Shown in pieces: positions 51,716 through 62,631 of a stretch of DNA of 64,000 bases (the stretch's first letter is position 1; each line of letters begins with the position of its first letter). A program made the translations under genes and the position numbers. The notes under the pieces are model-generated. The model was not told the origin of the DNA. It searched no databases and saw only the letters and a list, made by a program, of their open reading frames with translations. The DNA is from Streptomyces sp. PH10-H1 (GTDB lineage: Bacteria; Actinomycetota; Actinomycetes; Streptomycetales; Streptomycetaceae). The DNA lies in contig NZ_JASISZ010000019.1 of the NCBI RefSeq assembly GCF_030063355.1, positions 1-64,000 on the forward strand, in the 5' to 3' direction.

Positions 51716-51937
51716 ATGGCAGAACAGGACACGCTGGGATACGAGCAGGCCCGGGACGAACTGGTCGATGTGGTGCGGCGGCTGGAGGCCGGCGGCGCGA
51801 CGTTGGAGGAGTCGCTGGCGCTCTGGGAGCGCGGCGAGGAGCTCGCACGGGTGTGCAGGCGGTGGCTGGAGGGCGCGAGGGCCCGGCTGGATGCGGCACT
51901 GGCCGAGGGCGCGGACGAGGAGTCCGCCGCTGAGTGA
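51716..51937 (+). CDS. xseB: Exodeoxyribonuclease VII small subunit
   Basis: A 73-residue helical subunit that forms the long multi-copy arm of exonuclease VII with XseA. The family motif [17 protein letters not shown] is at 8-24, followed by [15 protein letters not shown]. It begins 9 bp after xseA. Length fits the usual 70-80 residues. Confidence 0.93.
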   Translation: MAEQDTLGYEQARDELVDVVRRLEAGGATLEESLALWERGEELARVCRRWLEGARARLDAALAEGADEESAAE

Positions 51938-52050
51938 TGTGACGAGCGTCACGCCGGACCCAGGAATCGTTGAACTTTCACACACGTTGATGAGAGTGTT
52001 CAGGACGTGCCCATGCGGCGCAAATTGCCACGATTCCGTAAGAGGTTCCT

Positions 52051-52647
52051 ATGTCTCTCGTACTCGACGCTTCCGCCCAGGACCTGCTCTTCCGTGAGGC
52101 CCGCACGGCGAACACCTTCACCGACGAGCCCGTCACCGACGAGCAGATCCAGGCGATCTACGACCTCGTCAAGTACGCGCCGACCGCGTTCAACCAGCAG
52201 CCGCTGCGTATCGTCCTGGTGCGTTCCGCCGAAGGTCGCGAGCGCCTCGTGCAGCACATGGCCGAGGGCAACCGGGCGAAGACCGCCGCTGCCCCGCTGG
52301 TCGCGATCCTCGCCGCGGACAACGAGTTCCACGAGGAACTGCCGACCCAGTTCCCGCACTTCCCGCAGGCGAAGGACATCTTCTTCTCCGAGCGCGCCGT
52401 GCGTGAGCAGGCCGCCACCCTGAACGGCTCGCTGCAGGCCGGCTACTTCATCCTCGGCATCCGCGCCGCCGGCCTGGCCGCCGGCCCGATGACCGGCTTC
52501 GACGCCGCGGGCATCGACAAGGAGTTCTTCACCGACGGCGACCACTCGGTCCTCGCCGTGGTGAACATCGGCAAGCCGGGCACCGACTCCTGGTTCCCGA
52601 CGCGCAGCCCGCGACTGGCCTACGACGAGGTCGTCACGACCGTCTGA
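52051..52647 (+). CDS. Malonic semialdehyde reductase-type nitroreductase (RutE/HadB-like)
   Basis: A 198-residue FMN-dependent oxidoreductase of the nitroreductase fold. It begins L-D-A-S-A-Q-D-L-L-F-R-E-A-R-T-A and has A-P-T-A-F-N-Q-Q-P near 45 and G-P-M-T-G-F-D near 148, which are marks of the RutE/HadB group. RutE reduces malonic semialdehyde to 3-hydroxypropionate, but no rut genes are nearby, so the substrate is uncertain. The ATG follows AAGAGG. Upstream TTGAACTTTCAC and TGAGAGTGTTCA stretches (51970-52011) form an imperfect inverted pair that may be an operator. Confidence 0.82.
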   Translation: MSLVLDASAQDLLFREARTANTFTDEPVTDEQIQAIYDLVKYAPTAFNQQPLRIVLVRSAEGRERLVQHMAEGNRAKTAAAPLVAILAADNEFHEELPTQFPHFPQAKDIFFSERAVREQAATLNGSLQAGYFILGIRAAGLAAGPMTGFDAAGIDKEFFTDGDHSVLAVVNIGKPGTDSWFPTRSPRLAYDEVVTTV

Positions 52648-52672
52648 TCCCCCGCACCCTTCGCACCCTCCC

Positions 52673-52708
52673 GAACGCCGGGCGCCCGTCACGGGCCGCC
52701 CGGCGTTC
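52673..52708. terminator. Terminator between nitroreductase and DUF4245 genes
   Basis: Perfect 12-bp arms (52673-52684 and 52697-52708) with a 12-nt loop that itself can pair. It lies between convergent genes and may serve both. Confidence 0.75.
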
Positions 52709-52759
52709 GCGCGTCACGCGGGCGAACCAGCCCGGGACCGGTACCCGTACCGAAGCCCG

Positions 52760-53287
52760 TCAGGACGCCTTGAGCGCGGCGGCCAGCTCAGCGAGCTGGT
52801 CGTCCGGGGCGGTGCCGGTGATCATCGTCGTGACGCCCTTCTCCACCCGCACCAGGGCGTTGTACTTCGGGCCCTTGTAGCGGTCCCACGTCACCCCGCC
52901 GGCCGTGACCGTGCGGGCGCCGTCGCGGACTGCCTTCTTGCTCTTCTCCGTGATGAACTTCGCCGCCGGGGCGTTGCCCTGCTCCACCGCCGCGTACTCG
53001 TTCTGCGGGTCCACGAAGCCCAGGTGCCACTCGATGGCCGCGGCGTCCTTGGCGTTGTACGTCACCGTGGTCGCGCGCCAGTCCTTGCCGAGTCCCTCGG
53101 GCGCGGCCACCGGGAAGGGCGCGTCGCGCCGGGCCTGGCTCAGTTCGGACTGGAAGCCGATCGGCTTGACCGGGTCCGCGTTGGGGTCGTGCGGAATGAA
53201 CACGTAGATGACCGCGACGACGGCGCCGATCACCACCATCGACAACACCAGGTCCCGCACCGTCTGCTTGCCGCGCTTGTTTGCCAC
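52760..53287 (-). CDS. DUF4245 membrane-anchored protein
   Basis: A 175-residue protein with one N-terminal transmembrane helix (about 12-32, after R-G-K-Q-T-V-R-D-L-V) and an extracytoplasmic domain, matching the DUF4245 family found beside glpX in many actinomycetes. No catalytic motif is visible. Start uncertain: GTG at 53287 is one base after GGAGG, while the ATG at 53305 has no site. It is divergent from glpX. Confidence 0.75.
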   Translation of the reverse strand: MANKRGKQTVRDLVLSMVVIGAVVAVIYVFIPHDPNADPVKPIGFQSELSQARRDAPFPVAAPEGLGKDWRATTVTYNAKDAAAIEWHLGFVDPQNEYAAVEQGNAPAAKFITEKSKKAVRDGARTVTAGGVTWDRYKGPKYNALVRVEKGVTTMITGTAPDDQLAELAAALKAS

Positions 53288-53311
53288 GCCTCCATGGTCC
53301 CCCATACCGGC

Positions 53312-53370
53312 CGGTGCCCGGGCCCGGGGGTCGACCGCCCCGGGCCCGGGGGTCGACTGCCCAGGCCCGG
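53312..53370. repeat. GC-rich tandem repeat, about 21 bp period
   Basis: Three degenerate copies of GCCCGGGCCCGGGGGTCGAC lie in the glpX-DUF4245 divergent intergenic region. It may be slippage and could hold promoter parts. Confidence 0.45.
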
Positions 53371-53497
53371 GCGTGCCCGCTCACGGCCCCGGGGGTGGCG
53401 CGCTCATGTGACGTGCGCCCTGCTCACATTCGCGATGACCCGATAAGGTCACAGCACCCTCTTTTCCGGCCGTCCTCGTACAGAAAGGTGCGCTGTG

Positions 53498-54529
53498 ATG
53501 ACCGAACAGCATTTGCCGCCCCAGCTAGAAGTGAGTCCCGAGGCTCCCGATCGCAACCTTGCTCTCGAACTCGTCCGGGTGACCGAGGCCGCCGCCATGG
53601 CAGCCGGTCGCTGGGTCGGCCGCGGCGACAAGAACGGCGCGGACGGCGCCGCGGTGAAGGCGATGCGCACGCTCGTCTCCACCGTCTCGATGAACGGCGT
53701 GGTCGTCATCGGCGAGGGCGAGAAGGACGACGCCCCCATGCTCTTCAACGGCGAGCGGATCGGCGACGGCACCGGTGCGGAGTGCGACGTCGCCGTGGAC
53801 CCCGTCGACGGGACCACGCTCACCGCCAAGGGCATGGCGAACGCTGTGGCCGTACTCGCCGTCGCCGACCGCGGCACGATGTACGACCCGTCGGCTGTCT
53901 TCTACATGGACAAGCTGGTCACCGGCCCCGAGGCCGCCGACTACGTCGACATCATGGCGCCCGCGTCGGTGAACGTCCGCCGGGTCGCCAAGGCCAAGCA
54001 CAGCGCGCCCGAGGACGTCACCGTCATGATCCTCGACCGGCCGCGCCACGACGGCCTGGTCAAGGAGATCCGGGAGACCGGCGCGCGGATCAAGTTCATC
54101 ACCGACGGCGATGTCGCGGGCGCGATCATGGCCGTACGCGACGGCACCGGCGTCGACATGCTGATGGGCATCGGCGGTACGCCGGAGGGCATCATCGCCG
54201 CCTGCGCGATCAAGTGTCTCGGCGGCACGATCCAGGGCCGGCTGTGGCCGAAGGACGACGCCGAGCGGCAGCGGGCGATCGACGCGGGCCACGACCTGGA
54301 CCGCGTGCTGCACACCAATGACCTGGTCAGCGGCGAGAACGTGTTCTTCGTCGCGACCGGCATCACGGACGGCGAGCTACTCCAGGGCGTCCGCTACCGC
54401 GCCGAGACCGCCACCACCGAGTCACTGGTGATGCGCTCCAAGTCCGGCACGATCCGGCAGATCTCCTCCACCCACCGCCTGTCGAAGCTGCGCGCGTACA
54501 GCGCCATCGACTTCGACCGCGCGCGCTGA
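53498..54529 (+). CDS. glpX: Fructose-1,6-bisphosphatase class II
   Basis: A 343-residue gluconeogenic phosphatase. GlpX marks are present: [10 protein letters not shown] near 40, [10 protein letters not shown] near 67, the metal-binding D-P-V-D-G-T-T near 97, and the C-terminal G-I-T-D-G-E-L. Either GTG 53495 or ATG 53498 may start it; AAAGG lies at 53484-53488. It is convergent to the WhiB gene with a shared terminator, and divergent from DUF4245. From memory, S. coelicolor has the same neighbours. Confidence 0.95.
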   Translation: MTEQHLPPQLEVSPEAPDRNLALELVRVTEAAAMAAGRWVGRGDKNGADGAAVKAMRTLVSTVSMNGVVVIGEGEKDDAPMLFNGERIGDGTGAECDVAVDPVDGTTLTAKGMANAVAVLAVADRGTMYDPSAVFYMDKLVTGPEAADYVDIMAPASVNVRRVAKAKHSAPEDVTVMILDRPRHDGLVKEIRETGARIKFITDGDVAGAIMAVRDGTGVDMLMGIGGTPEGIIAACAIKCLGGTIQGRLWPKDDAERQRAIDAGHDLDRVLHTNDLVSGENVFFVATGITDGELLQGVRYRAETATTESLVMRSKSGTIRQISSTHRLSKLRAYSAIDFDRAR

Positions 54530-54587
54530 GCGCGAGCGGCCACTGAGCCGTCGCCGGGCGCGGTGGACACGCGCCGGGCGATGGACG

Positions 54588-54638
54588 AACGAAGGGGCCG
54601 GGCCCGCCGACTGACGCGGCGGACCCGGCCCCTTCGTT
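54588..54638. terminator. Bidirectional terminator between glpX and WhiB gene
   Basis: A near-perfect 22-bp inverted repeat (AACGAAGGGGCCGGG arms) around a 7-nt loop, with one mismatch. It ends within 3 bp of the WhiB stop. Confidence 0.85.
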
Positions 54639-54641
54639 CCT

Positions 54642-54992
54642 TCAGCCTGCGGCGGCGATCCTGGCCGGTCGCGGCAGCTCCGCCTCACGGCGGCGCCTGC
54701 GGGCGAGTACGACCCGGCGTTCGGCAGCGGTCAGACCACCCCACACGCCGTACGGTTCGGGCTGCAGCAACGCATGTTCGCGGCATTCCAGCATCACCGG
54801 GCAGCGGGCGCATACCCGCTTGGCGTTCTCCTCACGGGACAGCCGCGCAGCTGTCGGCTCTTTCGACGGGGCGAAGAACAACCCCGCCTCATCACTGCGG
54901 CACGCCGCCTCCGAGTGCCATGGGCCTGCCAGATCCCGTGGGTGACTCGGCGGGAGGGCAGTGTCCTTGACGGGCTCGATCGGTTGAAGCAC
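54642..54992 (-). CDS. WhiB-family [4Fe-4S] regulator (WblI-like)
   Basis: A 116-residue redox-sensing transcription regulator. The cluster ligands are C31, C61, C64 and C70 in the C-x29-C-x2-C-x5-C pattern, followed by the G-V-W-G-G turn at 82-86 and an Arg-rich helix (R-R-V-V-L-A-R-R-R-R-R) that contacts DNA. The start is GTG with AGGAGT upstream. Beside glpX it corresponds, from memory, to wblI in S. coelicolor. WhiB proteins bind sigma factor and control development or stress genes. Confidence 0.88.
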   Translation of the reverse strand: MLQPIEPVKDTALPPSHPRDLAGPWHSEAACRSDEAGLFFAPSKEPTAARLSREENAKRVCARCPVMLECREHALLQPEPYGVWGGLTAAERRVVLARRRRREAELPRPARIAAAG

Positions 54993-55342
54993 GGGATACT
55001 CCTGACGACGGCTCGGCGTTTGTCACCCTTGCCCGTCACCGCGGGTGTGCTCCCAGCGTGTTATTTCAGCGGTCTCAGCGGGGAGGAACCAGGCGAGCGA
55101 CGTGGTCGAAGCCCTACCCGCTGTGCGCGGGTTCATGCGCACCGTGTTCGCCGCCGACCCCTCTCGATCGAACATCCGTCCGACAAAAGCGCGCAGTAGC
55201 GATCATCGCCGTCGGAGATCACTGCAACAGCCCTGCTGAATGCTGGCCACTGGCGGAAACCTCCAAGGGCCCACGGGGCGTAAACCCGCACCATGCATGG
55301 CGTAAACGCGCGGCATGCAACCGGAATGGGACGCCCCGGACG
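54993..55342. other. Intergenic region of WhiB gene promoter
   Basis: 350 bp without a gene. It contains the upstream region of the WhiB gene, relatively AT-rich parts, and near its right edge a direct repeat (55277-55319). Confidence 0.5.
55277..55319. repeat. Two 21-bp imperfect direct repeats
   Basis: GGCGTAAACCCGCACCATGCA (55277-55297, with three differences) and the similar 55299-55319 are 22 bp apart, that is, on the same DNA face. Possible regulator sites or a decayed palindrome; function unknown. Confidence 0.5.
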
Positions 55343-56011
55343 TCACCCGTCGAGACGCTTGTTCACCCATTCCTTCAGGCGCTTGCCGCGCTTCGGCTTC
55401 GCCTCGACGCCGCCGAAGATCGCGGTGCCGGTGACGATGACGACCGGGGCGTTGGGGTCCGGCGCCTCGTACGTCTTGACCTCGAAACCGCCGAAGATTC
55501 CGGTGCCGCTGCCACGCAGAGTGACGTTCTCCGGGACACGCACCTCGACGCCGCCGAAGATGGCGGTGGCGTGGATCACGATCTGCTGGTGCTGGAAGAC
55601 GGCTTCGGTGAGGTCGATCTCCACACCGCCGAAGCAGGCGAAGGCATTGGTACGGCGGCCGACGAGCCAGCGGCCCTTGCGGACGGCGCCGCCGAAGACC
55701 GCCACGAGGTTCTCGGCGACCACCGGGGCGGAGGGGTCGGCGAGCGGGGCGAGCGGACGCGGGCCGCCCTCCCTGGTGGCCGGCAGATCCCGCACCAGCG
55801 GTTCCAGCTCGCCGAGGGTCTTGGCGGCTTAGACCTGGTCGAGGCGCTCCGAGTGCTCCTCGGAGCTCAACCGCCCCTCGGCGAGGGCATCACGGAGAAT
55901 GTCGGAAATGCGGTCCCGATCGGCGTCGGACGCGCGCAGCTCCGCTTCGGTGGTCGGCTTGTGCGTCGGCACCGGCTGCTGCGACTTCTTCTGGAGCTGC
56001 GATTCATCCAC
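55343..56011 (-). pseudogene. DUF1707 / LiaF-like cell-wall-stress protein, broken by one stop codon
   Basis: The two halves lie in one frame. The 5' half (56011 to 55829) encodes a DUF1707 domain, with R-A-S-D-A-D-R-D-R-I and L-A-E-G-R-L-S-S-E-E-H-S-E-R-L. The 3' half encodes a LiaF-type C-terminal domain with repeated A-I-F-G-G-V-E motifs (about six beta strands). Between them, a TAA at 55829-55831 follows D-Q-V and precedes A-A-K-T-L-G-E-L-E-P-L-V. Relatives have Tyr (TAC/TAT) there. A single base change would restore a 222-residue gene. Either the gene is inactive, the base is a sequencing error, or two proteins are made. Confidence 0.8.
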
Positions 56012-56153
56012 CCGCCTACCGTACACAAACGCGATAGATCGCGACTAGTGCGGGTGAGCCGTACCTCACAACAAACAGAGCGCCGTGGCGCTCTACGCTT
56101 GTCGGGATTCGTCGACGCAGCCGAATGACGCAGCCGAGTGAGGAAGCCCCCCC

Positions 56154-57821
<1,668 letters not shown>

Positions 57822-57846
57822 TCCGCCAACCCGGATCCGCGCGCAC

Positions 57847-57882
57847 GGACGGGCCCCGCCGCTCCATCGGCGGGGCCCGTCC
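57847..57882. terminator. Terminator of class I fumarase gene
   Basis: Perfect 15-bp arms (57847-57861 and 57868-57882) with a 6-nt loop, 26 bp after the stop. Confidence 0.85.
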
Positions 57883-57967
57883 GGGTACCACGAGCCGTTA
57901 CGCGAAACGCTCTGCCCGAAGCGCGTCACGCCGAACGCATCACGCAGCACGCAGCACGCGTCACGTC

Positions 57968-59506
57968 CTATGCGAAGCGCTGGCTCGCCGAGCCGTCGCA
58001 GGCCGCCAGCTTCAGCGGCGAACTCGCGGCGCTCTGGGTCACGCACAGGCCGGTGGCCGCCGCCGGGCGGATCGTGCCCGCCGTCAGGGTGAACCTCTGA
58101 TTGGCACCACCGTGGCAGTCCCACAGGATGAGGCCGGTTCCGGCGCTGTAGTTCGCGGCCGGTACGTCCATGCACCGGTCCTGGGTGAGCTGGATGTGCA
58201 ACGACTGATACTGGCTGTCATAGGTGAACGACTGGTTGCGGCCGCCGTGGCAGTCCCAGCCGAGCAGCGATGTGTTGTTGCGCGACGAGCCGCCGTTGGC
58301 GTCCAGGCACTGGCCGGTGGCCGCGTTCTTGAGTGGCTTGAACGCGTCGTCCCAGCCGCCCTGTCGGAGCACCGGAGTACCGGTGCTGGCCGGGTCGGCG
58401 CAACCGGCTTCCTGCCAGCCCGAGTTGTAGAGTTGGGTGAGGCAGGAGGCGAAGGCTGCGTGGCCGCGGACGTTGGGGTGGAAGGACTGGCGCACGGAGT
58501 TGGCGTCGGGCGGGAAGGGGTTGGTGACGTTCACGACCAGCCCGCGCGCCCAGGTGTTCTCAGTGCACGCCTCATGCCCGTGGAAGAGCCGGGAGTTGTC
58601 GAGGTAGACGGCGCCGGTGTCCTCGGCCGCCTTGCGCATGCCGAGTTCGAAGGCGGGCACCGCGGAGTTGCGGCCCCAGGCGAGGTCCTCGTCGTAGCCG
58701 GTGCAGCCACCCGGGATCTTGCCGGGGAAGTTGGGGTTGTCGTAGATGTCGGGGCTCATCGGGCTGGGGTAGCCCATCACTACGAGCTTGTAGTCGGCGT
58801 CGGCGTAGCCGGCGTCGCGCATGACCGTCCGCAGGTCCTGCACGGTCGACTCGACCTTGGGCACCAGCCCGTCGACGCGGGCCTGCCAGCCGGGCGCGTA
58901 CTTGGACTGGCAGGTGCCCTGCAACAGGAACCAGCGCTCCACGCAGTCGGTGATGACCGGGCCGAACTGCAGGTCGTCATTTGCCCCGGCGACCAGCACC
59001 ACCATCTTGATCTTCGTGTTGCGGGCCTTGACGGCGAGGCTGTCGCTCTGCACCAGCTCGTCCGGGTACTGCTTGCTGCCGCCGATCCTGATGTTTCCGG
59101 TGTAGGCGCCCGAGCAGGCGACGTTGTACGTCTCGTCGGCCGGGATGCCGGTGCGGTGGATGGCGGAGTCCGGGGAGCGGTGGCACCAGTTGTTCGGGCC
59201 GTCGGTACCCGCCTCGTAGGTGCCGACACCCTCGCCGGAGATCTCGCTGTCGCCGAGCGAGATCAGCCCGGTCTTGCGGTCGGCCATCGGCCGGACCGCG
59301 GAATCCCCGTACAGGGCGGTGGCCTCCGCCGCCCGGATCCCCTCCAGCTCGGCGGAGAGCGGCTTGACGCTGCTGCTCTGCACGGCGCTGCTCTGCGCGG
59401 CGGCGGAGGCCGTGGTGGCCAGGCCGGTTCCGCCCGCGAGGACGGTCGCCAAGACGGCCAGTGCCGCCCCGGCGGCACGACAGCGTCTCTTCCTCGACAT
59501 GCGCAT
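57968..59506 (-). CDS. Secreted SGNH/GDSL hydrolase with ricin B-type lectin domain
   Basis: A 512-residue exported esterase or lipase. The signal peptide spans about 1-36. The catalytic serine is S87 in L-G-D-S-E-I-S, the oxyanion region G-A-N-D-D is near 175, and the end of the domain has the S-F-H-P-N-V-R-G-H histidine near 365. A ricin B-like module (about 395-512) follows, with [15 protein letters not shown] and L-I-L-W-D-C-H-G repeats. The ATG at 59506 follows GGAAGGAG. Convergent to class I fumarase and divergent from fumC. The substrate may be a carbohydrate ester or lipid; unknown. Confidence 0.88.
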   Translation of the reverse strand: MRMSRKRRCRAAGAALAVLATVLAGGTGLATTASAAAQSSAVQSSSVKPLSAELEGIRAAEATALYGDSAVRPMADRKTGLISLGDSEISGEGVGTYEAGTDGPNNWCHRSPDSAIHRTGIPADETYNVACSGAYTGNIRIGGSKQYPDELVQSDSLAVKARNTKIKMVVLVAGANDDLQFGPVITDCVERWFLLQGTCQSKYAPGWQARVDGLVPKVESTVQDLRTVMRDAGYADADYKLVVMGYPSPMSPDIYDNPNFPGKIPGGCTGYDEDLAWGRNSAVPAFELGMRKAAEDTGAVYLDNSRLFHGHEACTENTWARGLVVNVTNPFPPDANSVRQSFHPNVRGHAAFASCLTQLYNSGWQEAGCADPASTGTPVLRQGGWDDAFKPLKNAATGQCLDANGGSSRNNTSLLGWDCHGGRNQSFTYDSQYQSLHIQLTQDRCMDVPAANYSAGTGLILWDCHGGANQRFTLTAGTIRPAAATGLCVTQSAASSPLKLAACDGSASQRFA

Positions 59507-59616
59507 GCGTCGCTCCTTCCACAGGAATGAAATGGGCTTCGGCACTGTCCTACCGATGGGTGTTACTTGGAAGTAGTACGACAATGGGAATGTTGCCGAG
59601 GGAAGGGATTCCAGCC

Positions 59617-61047
59617 ATGTCCGAGGACCGATCCCAGGACCGAGCCCAGAACCGAGCACAGGAACAGCCGTTCCGGATCGAGCACGATTCGATGGGCGAG
59701 GTACGGGTGCCGGCGGACGCGAAGTGGCGGGCCCAGACGCAGCGCGCGGTGGAGAACTTCCCGATCTCCGGCCAGCGGATCGAGCGCGCGCACATCGAGG
59801 CGCTGGCCCGGATCAAGGCCGCCGCCGCGAAGGTCAACGCCGGCCTCGGCGTCCTGGACAAGGACATCGCCGAGGCGATCCAGGAGGCGGCGGCCGAGGT
59901 CTCGGACGGCCGCTGGGACGGGCAGTTCCCCATCGACGTGTTCCAGACCGGCTCCGGAACGTCCTCCAACATGAACGCCAACGAAGTCATCGCGACCCTG
60001 GCCACCGAGCGGCTCGGCCGCGACGTTCACCCGAACGACCACGTCAACGCGTCCCAGTCGTCGAACGACGTCTTCCCGTCCTCCATTCACATCGCCGCCA
60101 CGGCCGCAGTCACCGCCGACCTGATCCCGGCGCTCGACCACCTCGCGGCGGCCCTGGAGCGCAAGGCGGCCGAGTTCGCGGACGTCGTGAAGTCCGGCCG
60201 TACCCATCTGATGGACGCCACGCCCGTCACCCTCGGCCAGGAGTTCGGCGGTTACGCGGCCCAGATCCGGTACGGCGTCGAGCGGCTGCGGGCCGCGCTC
60301 CCCCGGCTGGCGGAACTGCCGCTCGGCGGCACCGCGGTCGGCACCGGCATCAACACCCCGCCCGGTTTCTCCGCCGCCGTCATCGCCGAGGTGGCGCGGG
60401 CCACCGGGCTGCCGCTGACCGAGGCGCGCGACCACTTCGAGGCGCAGGGCGCCCGGGACGGCATCGTGGAGACGTCCGGCCAGCTCAAGACGGTCGCGGT
60501 CGGGCTGACCAAGATCGCCAACGATCTGCGCTGGATGGCCTCGGGCCCGCGCACCGGCCTGGCCGAGATCAATCTGCCCGACCTCCAGCCGGGCTCGTCG
60601 ATCATGCCGGGCAAGGTCAACCCGGTGATCCCGGAGGCGGTGCTGATGGTCGCGGCCCAGGTCACCGGCAACGACATGACGATCACGCTGGCCGGCGCCG
60701 CCGGGAACTTCGAGCTCAATGTGATGCTCCCGGTCATCGCCAGGAACGTCCTGGAGTCCGTCCGGCTGCTCGCCAACGTCTCCCGGCTGCTCGCCGACCG
60801 CACGGTCGACGGCATCACCGCCAACGTCGAGCGGGCCCGCGAGTACGCCGAGTCCTCGCCCTCGGTGGTCACCCCGCTGAACAAGTACATCGGGTACGAG
60901 GAGGCGGCCAAGGTCGCCAAGAAGGCCGTGGCGGAGCGCCGGCGGATCCGGGACGTGGTGATCGAACTGGGCTATGTCGAGCGGGGAAAACTGACCGAGG
61001 AGCAGCTGGACGAGGCCCTCGATGTGCTGCGCATGACCCATCCTTAA
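59617..61047 (+). CDS. fumC: Class II fumarate hydratase
   Basis: A 476-residue cluster-free enzyme of the fumarase/aspartase superfamily. The signature [11 protein letters not shown] lies near 327-337, with [10 protein letters not shown] near 111-120 and the [10 protein letters not shown] region following. The ATG has GAGGGAAGGG upstream. A short N-terminal repeat ([11 protein letters not shown]) precedes the core and is not part of the family. The frame further upstream is not used. The following DUF402 gene is 23 bp away on the same strand. Confidence 0.93.
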   Translation: MSEDRSQDRAQNRAQEQPFRIEHDSMGEVRVPADAKWRAQTQRAVENFPISGQRIERAHIEALARIKAAAAKVNAGLGVLDKDIAEAIQEAAAEVSDGRWDGQFPIDVFQTGSGTSSNMNANEVIATLATERLGRDVHPNDHVNASQSSNDVFPSSIHIAATAAVTADLIPALDHLAAALERKAAEFADVVKSGRTHLMDATPVTLGQEFGGYAAQIRYGVERLRAALPRLAELPLGGTAVGTGINTPPGFSAAVIAEVARATGLPLTEARDHFEAQGARDGIVETSGQLKTVAVGLTKIANDLRWMASGPRTGLAEINLPDLQPGSSIMPGKVNPVIPEAVLMVAAQVTGNDMTITLAGAAGNFELNVMLPVIARNVLESVRLLANVSRLLADRTVDGITANVERAREYAESSPSVVTPLNKYIGYEEAAKVAKKAVAERRRIRDVVIELGYVERGKLTEEQLDEALDVLRMTHP

Positions 61048-61070
61048 GGGCCGATCCGTAAGATCTGTTC

Positions 61071-61748
61071 ATGACAGCCGACACCCTTCTTGACGGAAAC
61101 GGGCCGAGTACCAGCGGCTACTGGTCGCCGGGTGAGCAAGTGTTGTGGCGTTATCGGGGCAACGGCACCGACGAGCTGCACATCTGCCGCCCAGTGACCG
61201 TCGTGCGCGATGACGCCGAGCTGCTCGCGGTCTGGATGGCGCCCGGCACCGCGTGCGTGAAGCCCGTGCTCGCCGATGGGTCGCCGATCCACCGTGAGCC
61301 GCTCGCCACCCGCTATCTCAAGCCGCGCACTACGCGCGTCGAACAGTGGTGGGGAGCGGGTGTGCTGAAAATCGCACACCCGGGCGAGCCGTGGTCGGTA
61401 TGGCTGTTCTGGGACAAACGCTGGCATTTCAAGAACTGGTACGTGAACCTGGAGGAGCCGCGCCGACGCTGGTCCGGCGGTCTGGACTCCGAGGACCACT
61501 TCCTCGACATCGCGGTCCGCCCGGACCGCAGCTGGCACTGGCTGGACGAGGACGAATTCGCCCAGGCGCAGCTCGCGGGCCTGATGACGGCCGACCGGGC
61601 CGAGCGGGTACGGTCCGCCGGACGGCAGGCGGCCGGGGTGATCCGCTCCTGGGGACGTCCGTTCCGGGACGGGTGGGAGGACTGGCGCCCCGATCCGGGC
61701 TGGGCGGTGCCGTCACTTCCGGACGACTGGAACCGTCCGGCAAAGTGA
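61071..61748 (+). CDS. DUF402 domain protein
   Basis: A 225-residue cytoplasmic protein. DUF402 covers about 85-205 with W-S-V-W-L-F-W-D, W-Y-V-N-L-E-E-P and D-I-A-V-R-P-D-R-S-W-H-W-L-D-E-D-E-F, which resembles the FomD and Ntdp nucleotide phosphatase fold. The tail is Arg/Trp/Pro-rich. It starts 23 bp after fumC, so may be cotranscribed. Possibly a nucleotide or RNA-binding hydrolase; not established for this subgroup. Confidence 0.82.
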   Translation: MTADTLLDGNGPSTSGYWSPGEQVLWRYRGNGTDELHICRPVTVVRDDAELLAVWMAPGTACVKPVLADGSPIHREPLATRYLKPRTTRVEQWWGAGVLKIAHPGEPWSVWLFWDKRWHFKNWYVNLEEPRRRWSGGLDSEDHFLDIAVRPDRSWHWLDEDEFAQAQLAGLMTADRAERVRSAGRQAAGVIRSWGRPFRDGWEDWRPDPGWAVPSLPDDWNRPAK

Positions 61749-61904
61749 CCTCGTGAGCCCCTTGATGCTCCCCGGGTCGTCAAACGTAGGATCGTGCTCC
61801 GCAACACTGCGCAATTCCGAACCACGACCCAGAGTCTGACGCCAAGTCATCAAGCCCAGTCTCAACCCCAGACATCAGTCACGCATCCAAGGAGGCCCGA
61901 GGCA

Positions 61905-62573
61905 GTGGGAACCGGCGGCTACGAGGACATAAAGCTGGACCGCAGAGGCCAGGCCGAGGCGTTCGACGCGATAGGCGACCGGTACGACGAGGCGTTTCCC
62001 CACAAGGACGGCCAGCTCGCCGCGGGACAGTGGCTCGCCGAGTCGCTGCCCCCCGGATCGCGGGTGCTCGACCTGGGCTGCGGTACCGGCCTGCCCAGCA
62101 CCCGGCAGCTCGCCGACGCCGGGCACCACGTCACCGGTGTCGACCTCTCCGCCGGCATGCTCGCCCTCGCCGCGCAGTACGTGCCGCAGGCCGTCTTCCG
62201 CCAGGGCGACATCGCCGACCTGCGCCCCGGCGGCTCGCTCGACCTCGGCTCCTTCGACGGAGTCGCGGCCTTCTTCTCCCTGCTGATGCTGCCGCGCACG
62301 GAGATTCCCTACGCATTGCGCGCCATCCATGATCTGCTGGAGCCCGCGGGTCTCCTCACCCTCTCGATGGTCGAAGCGGATGTGGATGACTTCGCAATCC
62401 CGTTCCTTGGTAACACCATCCGGGTATCCGGTTATCTACGGGATGATTTGCACCAGGTAGTGGCGGACGCGGGCTTCGAGGTCATCGAGGAGGAGTCGTA
62501 CGCCTATGCACCGGCGAGCACCGATGTGCCGCCGGAGGAGCAGCTCTTCCTCTACTGCCGACGACGCGCCTGA
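61905..62573 (+). CDS. SAM-dependent methyltransferase
   Basis: A 222-residue class I methyltransferase. The SAM motif is V-L-D-L-G-C-G-T-G near 48-56, with V-D-L-S-A-G-M-L motif II near 78 and Q-G-D-I-A-D-L near 102. The GTG at 61905 follows GGAGG with 9-nt spacing. The longer frame upstream lacks a site. Substrate unknown. It precedes a SpoIIE phosphatase gene on the same strand by 58 bp. Confidence 0.85.
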   Translation: MGTGGYEDIKLDRRGQAEAFDAIGDRYDEAFPHKDGQLAAGQWLAESLPPGSRVLDLGCGTGLPSTRQLADAGHHVTGVDLSAGMLALAAQYVPQAVFRQGDIADLRPGGSLDLGSFDGVAAFFSLLMLPRTEIPYALRAIHDLLEPAGLLTLSMVEADVDDFAIPFLGNTIRVSGYLRDDLHQVVADAGFEVIEEESYAYAPASTDVPPEEQLFLYCRRRA

Positions 62574-62631
62574 CACGGCCCAATCCCCGCCGCGGCCAGC
62601 GCGTGGCGCACAACCGGATGGAACGACTCGC

